A DNA stretch of 8,437 nt from contig JAAYVT010000567.1 of assembly GCA_012517025.1 (NCBI GenBank), positions 1 through 8,437 of the forward strand, written 5' to 3'. The DNA is from Phyllobacteriaceae bacterium. Lineage in GTDB: Bacteria; Pseudomonadota; Alphaproteobacteria; Rhizobiales; Ancalomicrobiaceae. Below the pieces are notes generated by a model. That model was not told the DNA's origin. It did no database searches and worked only from the letters and a program-made list of their open reading frames with translations. The stretch's first letter is position 1. Each line of letters starts with the position of its first letter. This document shows, one piece after another, positions 1-5,569 of the stretch. The position numbers and the translations under genes are program-made.

Positions 1-284
1 GACGACAAGCCGAGCAGGGTCGCGGCGGACATGTAGTCGCCGGCGATCGCCCAGCCGTTCTGGACGCCGGTGATGCCGCCGCCGGCGGTATAGAAGTCGG
101 CCGCCGAGCGAGTGCGCTTCGACGCCCAATAGGTGATGCCGAGGGTGAAGAACACGAAGGCGACGAACATGCCGATGGCGATGACGTTGATCGGCTGCTG
201 TTGAACCTGACCCTCGATGCCCGCCGCGGCGGCGGGGAGGGCGGTGGCCGCGAGAAGCGCGGCGGCGGTGAGAACGCGGCGCAT
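1..284 (-). CDS. actP: ActP-type acetate/cation symporter, N-terminal part (cut by left edge)
   Basis: Reading the minus strand from the ATG at 284 gives 94 residues before the window ends. They begin with a signal-like stretch (MRRVLTAAALLAATALPAAAA), as in ActP-family sodium:solute symporters. A membrane segment follows (about residues 31-48, ending in TLGITYWASKR), then the family signature ADFYTAGGGITGVQNGWAIAGDYMSAATLLG. ActP imports acetate and other short-chain monocarboxylates with a cation at the inner membrane. The start is set by a TGATG junction: the last base of the upstream DUF485 stop is the first base of this ATG, with an AGGGAG/GAAG purine stretch just before it, so translation is probably coupled. 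DUF485 plus ActP is the standard yjcH-actP arrangement. Most of the gene lies outside the window, so its integrity cannot be judged. Confidence 0.9.
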   Translation of the reverse strand, partial: MRRVLTAAALLAATALPAAAAGIEGQVQQQPINVIAIGMFVAFVFFTLGITYWASKRTRSAADFYTAGGGITGVQNGWAIAGDYMSAATLLGLS

Positions 285-595
285 CACTTCTTCGCTCCCT
301 TCACGATCTGATTGGTCAGGCTTTCGAATTCGCCGTTGGCGCGGCGGATGTAGAGACCCGTCAAGAGCCAAGCGCCGACGATGATGACGGCGACGATCGG
401 GTACCCGATCGACAGCGTCCACCCTTCGCCGATCTTCGCCGTGAGGCTCTTCGGCGCGAAGGCGACGATCATCATGAAGCCGTAGTAGACGCCGAGAACG
501 ATCGCGGCGAGCGTCCAGGCGAAGCGCGCGCGCTTGGATTTCAATTCGGCGAATTTCGGATCGGCTCGGACCGCGTCGGTGATCGAGCTGGACAT
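284..595 (-). CDS. DUF485 (YjcH-like) inner-membrane protein
   Basis: This 103-residue protein has two hydrophobic segments (about residues 26-47 and 62-84), separated by a short loop containing FAPKSLTAKIGEGWTLSIGYP. It has charged ends, with a Lys-rich C-terminus. The layout and length match the DUF485 family, whose members are encoded directly upstream of acetate symporters (YjcH/ActP). The biochemical role is not established; by context it is an accessory subunit or partner of the transporter. The ATG at 595 is preceded by a very strong Shine-Dalgarno, a run of six G followed by AGG (minus-strand bases 609-601), five bases before the start. The gene overlaps the symporter start by one base, so the two form an operon whose promoter must lie in 596-1165. 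Confidence 0.9.
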   Translation of the reverse strand: MSSSITDAVRADPKFAELKSKRARFAWTLAAIVLGVYYGFMMIVAFAPKSLTAKIGEGWTLSIGYPIVAVIIVGAWLLTGLYIRRANGEFESLTNQIVKGAKK

Positions 596-621
596 GGCGT
601 CCTCCCCCCATGTGCGTGCGC

Positions 622-648
622 GAGCGCGGCGACGGACCCGTCGCGCTC
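622..648 (-). other. Hairpin in the 5' leader of DUF485-actP
   Basis: GAGC at 622-625 pairs with GCTC at 645-648, and GCGACG at 629-634 pairs with CGTCGC at 639-644, closing a four-base loop; three bases (626-628) bulge. The outer base is 27 nt upstream of the DUF485 ATG and clear of the Shine-Dalgarno at 601-609. It could be a leader structure, but such stems are common by chance in sequence this GC-rich. Confidence 0.3.
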
Positions 649-1027
649 CCGCGTTCCTCCCGACGGCGTCGCCGCCGTCCTCCTCCGCTCCTCGCCTGGT
701 CGAGCGACGCCGGGCCTCCCAGCCCGCCGTCCGGTCCGTGGCCGATCGTCGGGACGCGAGGTCCCGCCTCGGGCGCGGAGCGGTTCGCGGCTCGTCGCAC
801 GAAACCTTTGCCGGCGTTTTGCGAAATGCGAACGAATCTTTACCGAGCGGAAGGCGACGTCCCGGCCGCGCCGACCCGGCGATCGCCGATCCGGGACCCG
901 AGGTGGGGGCGAAACCTGCGAAAACATGTCGCGACGTCGGAACGTCGCAGCGGCATCACGACGCGCTTTTCCCGCTCTCACATCTCTCTCGTCGCCGTTC
1001 GAGCACCGCGTCGATGCCCATAACCAT

Positions 1028-1041
1028 TTGAAATAAATCAT
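1028..1041 (+). promoter_or_regulatory. Imperfect FNR/FixK-type box upstream of the globin genes
   Basis: The sequence TTGAA-ATAA-ATCAT matches 8 of the 10 fixed positions of the FNR/FixK/DNR consensus TTGAT-N4-ATCAA. It lies in the only AT-richer patch of the intergenic region, centred about 131 bp before the first globin start. The same bases also read as a near-consensus -35 hexamer (TTGAAA, 1028-1033), with only weak -10 candidates after it, so a plain promoter element is the alternative. Oxygen- or NO-responsive control of truncated globins by this protein family would make sense, but the match is imperfect and untested. Confidence 0.3.
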
Positions 1042-1054
1042 TCAGTCTAGCATG

Positions 1055-1070
1055 TTACGGCCTTTTACGG
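1055..1070 (+). promoter_or_regulatory. Direct repeat TTACGG spaced one helical turn
   Basis: TTACGG occurs at 1055-1060 and again at 1065-1070, start to start exactly 10 bp. Repeats phased on one DNA turn are typical of sites for dimeric activators such as response regulators. The pair sits just downstream of the FNR-like box and upstream of the globin genes. No regulator can be named, and chance is possible. Confidence 0.2.
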
Positions 1071-1153
1071 ACCTGCGACGGATCATCCCGCACGTAAAAA
1101 GTTGTATGTCGTATCGAAATTAAAGTCGGCATACTGCTGGAAACGACACGATC

Positions 1154-1158
1154 GGAGA
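1154..1158 (+). promoter_or_regulatory. Shine-Dalgarno supporting the long start of globin 1
   Basis: GGAGA stands seven bases before the ATG at 1166. The leader ATCGGAGACGGT is repeated base for base before the second globin (from 1863 on), which argues that 1166 is the ancestral start rather than the in-frame ATG at 1328. That ATG has its own good site (GGGGAGGG, 1316-1323). Confidence 0.5.
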
Positions 1159-1165
1159 CGGTCGC

Positions 1166-1762
1166 ATGGATGTCGATCCCGCGTTCGAGCCCCGCATGGC
1201 GGAAGCCCATACCCCACGACGAAATGTCGAGACCCCGATCGCTCGAAAGACGCGATCGCCGAACCCGATCGGGGGCGAGACGGCGGCCTCGACGCCGGCC
1301 TCGACGCCGGTTCGAGGGGAGGGCGAGATGGAAACGGCGCGTCCGAAACGGCGTCCCTCGCAGGTGCGCGCCCGCTCCCGCGTCGACGCCTCGCTCTACG
1401 ACCGGATGGGCGGCGCGGTGGCGCTGCGGCGGCTGGTGCGGCGGTTCCACGAGTTGATGGAGACGTTGCCGGAAGCGGAGGCGGCGCGGGCGGTGCTGCA
1501 CGTCGCGCCGGCCGACCTCGGACCCAAGCTCTATGAATTTCTCTCCGGCTGGCTCGGCGGGCCGGAGCTCTACACCAAGCGGCACGGCGCGCCGAAGCTG
1601 AAACGGCGGCATTTCCTGGTGCCGATCGGCCCGGCGCAGCGCGACGGCTGGCTGTTGTGCTTCCGCCGCGCCGCCGAGGAGACGATCGCCGATCCGTCGG
1701 TGGTGGCGGAGATGCTGCCGCAGATCGAGAGCCTCGCCCACTATCTCGCCGATCACGATTGA
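1166..1762 (+). CDS. Group II truncated hemoglobin, divergent paralogue with long N-terminal extension
   Basis: The protein is 198 residues from the ATG at 1166, or 144 from the ATG at 1328. The globin domain covers about residues 76-198 and aligns without gaps to the next gene's product, with about half of positions identical (62 of 123 by hand count). Family marks present are SLYDRMGG, the FLSGWLGGP motif (125-133), the proximal heme ligand His149 (KRRH, helix F) and Trp162 at G8. The distal pocket differs: B10 is His95 instead of Tyr, CD1 is Leu111 instead of His/Tyr, and E7 and E11 are both Leu (118 and 122). It probably binds heme in the cytoplasm; ligand chemistry (O2, NO or other) cannot be assumed. 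Residues 1-75 are basic, Pro/Thr-rich and probably disordered, include an ASTP-ASTP repeat, and match no domain I know. Confidence 0.85.
   Translation: MDVDPAFEPRMAEAHTPRRNVETPIARKTRSPNPIGGETAASTPASTPVRGEGEMETARPKRRPSQVRARSRVDASLYDRMGGAVALRRLVRRFHELMETLPEAEAARAVLHVAPADLGPKLYEFLSGWLGGPELYTKRHGAPKLKRRHFLVPIGPAQRDGWLLCFRRAAEETIADPSVVAEMLPQIESLAHYLADHD
1287..1310 (+). repeat. Two tandem copies of a 12-bp unit in globin 1
   Basis: CCTCGACGCCGG is repeated exactly at 1287-1298 and 1299-1310. In frame it encodes the doubled ASTP of the N-terminal extension. A 12-bp unit keeps the frame, so slippage would lengthen or shorten the extension without breaking the gene. Confidence 0.7.
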
Positions 1763-1764
1763 TC

Positions 1765-1783
1765 GGACGGCGGCGCGCCGTCC
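1765..1783 (+). terminator. Perfect hairpin directly after globin 1
   Basis: GGACGGCG (1765-1772) and CGCCGTCC (1776-1783) form an 8-bp perfect stem with a three-base loop, two bases after the stop of the first globin. No T-run follows, so it may be a weak terminator, an mRNA 3'-end stabiliser or a processing element that sets unequal expression of the two globins. A chance GC palindrome cannot be excluded. Confidence 0.4.
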
Positions 1784-1840
1784 ACTGCGCCGAGGGCTTT
1801 CGCGCGATCCCGATCTTGCGGAACGTCGGTTCTCGTGTTC

Positions 1841-1864
1841 GATGATCTTCGACCGCAAATCATC
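1841..1864 (+). other. Weak inverted repeat abutting the globin 2 ribosome site
   Basis: GATGAT (1841-1846) and ATCATC (1859-1864) are inverted with 12 bases between them, and the second arm touches the GGAGA ribosome site at 1865-1869. Such a stem could modulate ribosome access, but six AT-containing pairs with a 12-base loop are weak. Confidence 0.2.
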
Positions 1865-1875
1865 GGAGACGGTTC

Positions 1876-2277
1876 ATGTCGACGGACGATGCCCCCTCAA
1901 CGCCCAGTCTCTACGACCGTCTCGGCGGGGAAGCCGGCGTGCGCCGCTTCACGCAGCGTTTCTACGCGCTGATGGACGAGGCGCCGGAAGCGGCGGCCTG
2001 CCGCGCCGTCCACCCCGAGAGCCTCGTCGACAGCGAGCAGAAGTTCTTCGAGTTCCTGTCGGGCTGGCTCGGCGGGCCGCAGCTCTTCGTCGAGCGACGC
2101 GGCGCCCCGATGCTCCGGGCGCGCCATCTCTCCACGCCGATCGGCGAGGACGAGAAGAGCGGCTGGGTGTTCTGCTTCCGCCGAGCGCTCGCCGAGACGG
2201 TGGCCGACGCCGAGCTCCGCGCCGCCATCCTGCCGCAGATCGAGATGCTCGCCCAGCACATGCGCAATCGCGGCTGA
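1876..2277 (+). CDS. Group II truncated hemoglobin (trHb2/HbO-type)
   Basis: This is a single-domain 133-residue globin of normal trHb2 length. Residues seen by comparison with trHbO proteins are Phe29-Tyr30 (B9-B10), His46 at CD1 in AVHPESL, Ser53 at E7, Phe57 at E11, FLSGWLGGP at 60-68, the proximal heme ligand His84 (RARH) and Trp97 at G8. This is the canonical polar distal pocket, so heme binding with O2/NO/peroxide-related chemistry in the cytoplasm is a fair expectation; the true substrate is unknown. The ATG at 1876 has GGAGA six bases upstream. It follows the first globin after 113 bp, so the two are tandem duplicates and probably transcribed together, though a hairpin lies between them. 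Transcription probably ends at the terminator at 2303-2326. Confidence 0.93.
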   Translation: MSTDDAPSTPSLYDRLGGEAGVRRFTQRFYALMDEAPEAAACRAVHPESLVDSEQKFFEFLSGWLGGPQLFVERRGAPMLRARHLSTPIGEDEKSGWVFCFRRALAETVADAELRAAILPQIEMLAQHMRNRG

Positions 2278-2302
2278 AGCCGCACACCCGCCCTGCCGCG
2301 AC

Positions 2303-2326
2303 CGGCGCCGAAGCGATTCGGCGCCG
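2303..2326 (+). terminator. Intrinsic terminator of the globin operon
   Basis: A 10-bp perfect stem (2303-2312 with 2317-2326, core GGCGCCGAA/TTCGGCGCC) has the four-base loop GCGA and is followed on the plus strand by TTTCTCGTTCT. It begins 25 bases after the globin 2 stop. No T-run follows in the minus direction, so it serves the globins. Confidence 0.8.
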
Positions 2327-2363
2327 TTTCTCGTTCTGCGCCGAGGGGAGGGACGCGCGACGC

Positions 2364-2403
2364 GAAACGACCGCCGATCTCGCTCGAGACCGGCGGCCGT
2401 TTC
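2364..2403 (-). terminator. Long hairpin terminating ccoG
   Basis: On the minus-strand RNA, 18 consecutive pairs form with a GAGC loop; two of them are G-U wobbles. Read on the plus strand the same two positions become A-C mismatches, so the structure is complete only in the ccoG direction. It begins 26 bases after the ccoG stop. A T-rich base (TCGTTTC) is inside the stem, but there is no clean T-run after it, so termination strength is uncertain. Confidence 0.7.
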
Positions 2404-2429
2404 GGTTTCGCGGGAGCTCTCCGCGCGCC

Positions 2430-3893
2430 TCACGGCGCCTTGAAGAAGTCCTTGGCGGTGGCGGTCTCGCGACCGCCCTGTTCGGTCAGGCGGAAGACGA
2501 CGTCGGTCGACTTGTCCTTCAGCTCGGCGCCGGGCACCACCACCGCGGCGCGGATCTCGCGGGTCTGGTCGGCGCCGACGTGGATCAACGGACGGCCGTC
2601 GACGGTCTGGTCGATGCCGACGACCTCGAGCTTGGCGTCGGCCGGCAATCCCTCGACCCCGAGCATGAACATCCGCTCGTGACCGACACGGTTGAGCAGG
2701 CGGACGGTGTAGCCGTTGCGCACCGAGCCGTCGGAGTTCTGGACGTAGAGCGGATTGCGGTCGTGTAGCACGTTCACGCCGGCGTTGCCGCGCGAGAAGA
2801 ACGTGTAGGCCATGAACCCGACCACCGCCGAGATCAGGCAGACGTAGAGGATCGTGCGCGGCCGCACGACGCGGTAGACCGGCGCCAGCCCCTGCTTGCG
2901 ACGGTCGAAGTTGATCGGCGTGTCGTAGGCGATGAGGCCGGCCGGGCGACCGAGCTTGTCCATGATGGTGGTGCAGGCGTCGATGCACAGGCCGCACTGG
3001 ATGCACGAGAGCTGCGAACCCATGCGAATGTCGGTGCCGGTCGGGCAGACCGCGACGCACTGATAGCAGTCGACGCAGTCGCCGACCTCCGAGCCCGCCG
3101 CCTTGAGCTTCTTGCCTTCCTTCACCGAGGCGCGCGGCTCGCCGCGATCGGCGCGATAGGTGACGTTGAGCGCGAACTCGTCGGTCAGCGCCGCCTGGAT
3201 GCGCGGCCACGGGCAGGCGTAGATGCACACCTGCTCGCGCATGTATCCGGCGAAGAACCACGTGGTGAAGGTCAAGATGCCGATCCAGATGTAGGCGATC
3301 GACGGCGCCTGCAGGGTGACGAGCTGCTTGATCAGGGTCGGCGCGTCGGTGAAGTACAGCACCCACGCCCCGCCGGTCGCCATGGCGATGAAGCCCCAGG
3401 CGATCCACTTCGTCACCTTCTTGCCGAGCCAAGCGCCGTTCTTCGGCCCCTCGTCGAGCTTGATGCGGTCACGCCGATCGCCCTCGATCAGCCGCTCGAC
3501 CGCCAGGAAGAGGTCCGTCCACACCGTCTGCCAGCACAGATAGCCGCACCACACGCGCCCGGCCACCGCGGTCAGCAGGAACAGGGTGAAGGCCGCGGTG
3601 ATCAGCAGGCCGGTGAAGTAATAGACCTCCTGAGGCCAGATCTCGACGAAGAAGAAATAGAATCGACGCCCCGGAAGATCCGCCAGAACCGCCTGATTCG
3701 GCAGGCCGGGCCCACGATCCCAACGAATGAACGGCATCACGTAGTACACCGCCAGCAGGATCGCGACGATCGTCCACTTCAGATTGCGGATCTTCCCGTG
3801 CACGGCGGCGGGATAGACCTTGATGTGTTCCTGATAGAAACTCTCTTCCATCGCATCGGTGGGATGAGAGGGCTTCACGAACGCCTTGGCCAT
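2430..3893 (-). CDS. ccoG: CcoG/FixG (RdxA) polyferredoxin, cbb3 oxidase assembly cupric reductase
   Basis: This 487-residue membrane-bound iron-sulfur protein helps cytochrome cbb3 oxidase maturation. Family members are known to reduce Cu(II) to Cu(I) for delivery to the oxidase. About five membrane segments are visible (near 40-58, 92-112, 163-181, 199-217, 347-365). Two [4Fe-4S] ferredoxin motifs lie on the loop between segments 4 and 5: Cys273/276/279/283 (CVDCYQCVAVCP) and Cys297/300/303/307 (CIQCGLCIDAC). Further cysteine pairs are C116/C120 (CGYLC) and C223/C227 (QVCIYACPWPRIQAAL). Residues about 370-487 form the FixG C-terminal domain. I take the ATG at 3893 because GGAGAC sits eight bases upstream; an in-frame start at 3941 adds 16 unconserved-looking residues behind a weak site. 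Unusually, no ccoNOQP, ccoH, ccoI or ccoS is adjacent: both neighbours point elsewhere, so it is a single-gene unit. Confidence 0.95.
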   Translation of the reverse strand: MAKAFVKPSHPTDAMEESFYQEHIKVYPAAVHGKIRNLKWTIVAILLAVYYVMPFIRWDRGPGLPNQAVLADLPGRRFYFFFVEIWPQEVYYFTGLLITAAFTLFLLTAVAGRVWCGYLCWQTVWTDLFLAVERLIEGDRRDRIKLDEGPKNGAWLGKKVTKWIAWGFIAMATGGAWVLYFTDAPTLIKQLVTLQAPSIAYIWIGILTFTTWFFAGYMREQVCIYACPWPRIQAALTDEFALNVTYRADRGEPRASVKEGKKLKAAGSEVGDCVDCYQCVAVCPTGTDIRMGSQLSCIQCGLCIDACTTIMDKLGRPAGLIAYDTPINFDRRKQGLAPVYRVVRPRTILYVCLISAVVGFMAYTFFSRGNAGVNVLHDRNPLYVQNSDGSVRNGYTVRLLNRVGHERMFMLGVEGLPADAKLEVVGIDQTVDGRPLIHVGADQTREIRAAVVVPGAELKDKSTDVVFRLTEQGGRETATAKDFFKAP

Positions 3894-4000
3894 CGAGCCG
3901 GTCTCCGGAGGGGTTGCCGACGCCGGCGGGCAGCCGAGCATCGGAAAGTCGAACGGACTGTGCAGGCAACGGGGCGCCCCGTTCCATGCGCCAAATCAAA

Positions 4001-4038
4001 TATGTTGCACATAAGATCGAACTTTGCTCCGGTCGCAA
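4001..4038 (-). promoter_or_regulatory. Candidate ccoG promoter with a 5-3-5 inverted repeat
   Basis: On the minus strand TTGCGA (4038-4033) and TCTTAT (4016-4011) stand 16 bases apart, each matching four of six positions of the -35 and -10 hexamers. The inverted repeat TATGT-TGC-ACATA (4001-4013) overlaps the -10 and the expected start point, which is operator-like geometry. The patch is AT-rich in an otherwise GC-rich gap (3894-4135). No full FNR box was found for ccoG. All of this is weak and inferred. Confidence 0.25.
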
Positions 4039-4135
4039 CCCCGAACTCCGGTGATCGGTGGTTCTGCGGACACGGGGTTCTATTGCGCTGCGAAGCCGGA
4101 TAGGCTCGGCGGCGACGGTCAGCGCGGATGCGAAG

Positions 4136-4867
4136 ATGCCCGACACCCCGAGAGACGACGTGGAAGACGACGCGATCAAGCCGACCTGGCGAGCGCGGCT
4201 TAGGAACCATTTCGTCACCGGTCTGGTGGTGATGGGGCCGCTCGCCATCACCGTCTATCTGGCCCGCGGCTTCCTCGAGTGGGTCGACGCGACGGTGAAG
4301 CCGCTGATCCCGGTGACCTGGAACCCGGATCATTATCTGCCGGTGGCGGTGCCGGGGTTCGGCCTCGTCGTGGCGATGGTCGGCATCACCCTGCTCGGGG
4401 CGGCGACGGCGAGCCTCGTCGGCCGGACCCTGCTGTCCTACGGCGAGGATCTGGTCGGGCGCATGCCCTTCGTCCGCCCGGTCTACCGGACGCTGAAGCA
4501 GGTCTTCCAGACCTTCGTCTCCTCGCGCGATCAGAGCTTCCGCGAGGTCGGGCTGATCGAATGGCCGCGCGCCGGCGTGTGGTCGCTGGTCTTCGTCTCC
4601 GGCCCGGCCAAAGGCGAGGTGGCGGCGCGGCTCTCCACCGAGCGGCCGGAGGTGGCGGTCGACGACTGGTTGACCGTGTTCATCCCGACCACCCCCAATC
4701 CGACCGGCGGCTACGTCATGTTTCTGCCGCGCGCCGACGTGCGCATCCTGACGATGAGCGTCGAGGACGGCGCCAAGCTCGTGATCTCCGGGGGCATCGT
4801 CACGCCGGAGGCGGTGGCGACGTCGGAGCCGGCGGCGGTTCCCGCCGATTCGTCCGATCCTCGATGA
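4136..4867 (+). CDS. DUF502 family membrane protein
   Basis: This 243-residue protein is of unknown biochemical function. Two membrane segments lie near the N-terminus (about 26-48, TGLVVMGPLAITVYL, and 72-95 around PGFGLVVAMVGITLLG). The family motifs follow: PFVRPVYRTLKQVFQTF (111-127), VFIPTTPNPTGGYVMFLPRADV (181-202) and VEDGAKLVISGGIVTPE (209-225). The C-terminal 20 residues are an unconserved Ala/Pro/Ser tail. I start at the ATG at 4136, where the sequence begins to look like the family; an upstream GTG at 4058 would add 26 residues with no good ribosome site, and the chosen ATG itself has only a weak one. From memory, DUF502 genes often sit near recG in alphaproteobacteria, which fits here. 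It is convergent with the DUF1003 gene and overlaps it by 68 bp. Confidence 0.9.
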   Translation: MPDTPRDDVEDDAIKPTWRARLRNHFVTGLVVMGPLAITVYLARGFLEWVDATVKPLIPVTWNPDHYLPVAVPGFGLVVAMVGITLLGAATASLVGRTLLSYGEDLVGRMPFVRPVYRTLKQVFQTFVSSRDQSFREVGLIEWPRAGVWSLVFVSGPAKGEVAARLSTERPEVAVDDWLTVFIPTTPNPTGGYVMFLPRADVRILTMSVEDGAKLVISGGIVTPEAVATSEPAAVPADSSDPR

Positions 4868-5555
4868 GCTCGATCTGCATCTGCTGGATTTCGGCGAGCC
4901 GCTGCCACTGATGCGACAGCAGGTGGTCTATCTTCTCGTGCAGATGCCGGATCTCCAGCTCGGCCTTGAGGTTGACGCGGTAGTCGTTCTCCGAGCGCAG
5001 GCGATCCTTCGCCTCCTGCCGCTTCTGGCTCATCATGATGATCGGCGCCTGTACGGCGGCCAGACACGACAGCACCAGATTGAGCAGGATGAACGGGTAG
5101 GGGTCGAAGGCGCCGGACGCCATCGCGACGTTGATCGCCATCCAGACGATCAGGACCATCGCGAAGACGATGATGAAGGTCCACGAGCCGCCGAAACTCG
5201 CCACCGCATCGGCGGCGCGCTCGCCGAAGCTGCGATCCTCGGCGTATTCGGCGGCGACGTCGGCGGAGATGGTGTCGGCGTGGGCGATCGAGGCGGCGAC
5301 CTGGGCCTCCAGATCGTTGAGCTCGCCGTGCTCGGCGGCGAGCAGTTCGCGGATGTAGCGATCTCGCCGCTCGGCGACGGCGGTCCGCGACAGCAACGCG
5401 TCGTGCGGCAGATCCGGCTTCTCGCGCAGGATCGACTCGGCGAGGCCGGGCGTCAGGGCATAGAGCGGCACCAGCTCGCTCAGCGGCAAGTCGACCCCGG
5501 TCAGGGCGCAGACGCCGCGCGCGGCGCGATCGTGAGCATGATGATGCGTCGACAC
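4800..5555 (-). CDS. DUF1003 family membrane protein, downstream of recG
   Basis: This 251-residue protein starts from a GTG at 5555. The start is fixed by GGGAGGG (minus-strand bases 5567-5561) five bases before it, 14 bases after the recG stop. The N-terminus is His-rich (THHHAHD). A region CALTGVDLPLSELVPL (16-31) resembles the N-terminal module that carries a CxxC in many relatives, but only one Cys is here. A helical, acidic segment follows (about 60-115). The DUF1003 core comprises FGGSWTFIIVFAMVLIVWMAIN (121-142, membrane segment 1), FDPYPFILLNLVLSCLAAVQAP (150-171, segment 2) and IMMSQKRQEAKDRLRSENDYRVNLKAELEI. A likely coiled coil (200-235) precedes a proline-rich tail. Function is unknown. 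It is co-directional with recG and probably co-transcribed. Its last 68 bp overlap the DUF502 gene in antisense. Confidence 0.92.
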   Translation of the reverse strand: MSTHHHAHDRAARGVCALTGVDLPLSELVPLYALTPGLAESILREKPDLPHDALLSRTAVAERRDRYIRELLAAEHGELNDLEAQVAASIAHADTISADVAAEYAEDRSFGERAADAVASFGGSWTFIIVFAMVLIVWMAINVAMASGAFDPYPFILLNLVLSCLAAVQAPIIMMSQKRQEAKDRLRSENDYRVNLKAELEIRHLHEKIDHLLSHQWQRLAEIQQMQIELIEDRTNRREPPPAPTSPPPPA

Positions 5556-5569
5556 CTCGGCCCTCCCGC

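Larger units (their letters stand above)
596..1165. other. Long divergent intergenic region, no gene supported
   Basis: About 570 bp lie between the DUF485-actP operon (minus) and the globin genes (plus). The open frames here translate to Arg/Pro/Ser-rich, low-complexity protein with no recognisable domain, so I call none. From 600 to about 960 it is very GC-rich with several small perfect hairpins: 629-634 with 639-644, which extends outward by 622-625 with 645-648; 662-668 with 673-679; 750-755 with 761-766; and 931-937 with 942-948. The hairpin at 622-648 would lie in the 5' leader of the DUF485 transcript. At 819-832 there is a pair of close TGCGAA repeats. From about 1020 to 1130 composition becomes more AT-rich, the likely globin promoter zone. 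No sigma-54 or other confident promoter was found for the actP side. Confidence 0.6.

Noticed and set aside
541..1041. Open frames on both strands in the actP-globin gap (up to 166 residues)
   Set aside because: They translate to Arg/Pro/Ser-rich low-complexity protein with no domain. Long chance frames are expected at this GC content.
1842..2768. 308-residue plus-strand frame across globin 2 and the end of ccoG
   Set aside because: It overlaps two well-supported genes in other frames, has Arg-rich composition, and crosses both terminator hairpins.
1897..3432. 511-residue minus-strand frame
   Set aside because: It is a shadow of ccoG and, in antisense, of globin 2; it shows no family features of its own.
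3894..4135. FNR box for ccoG
   Set aside because: Only a lone TTGAT half-site is present on the minus strand near 3992-4000; no second half at the right spacing.
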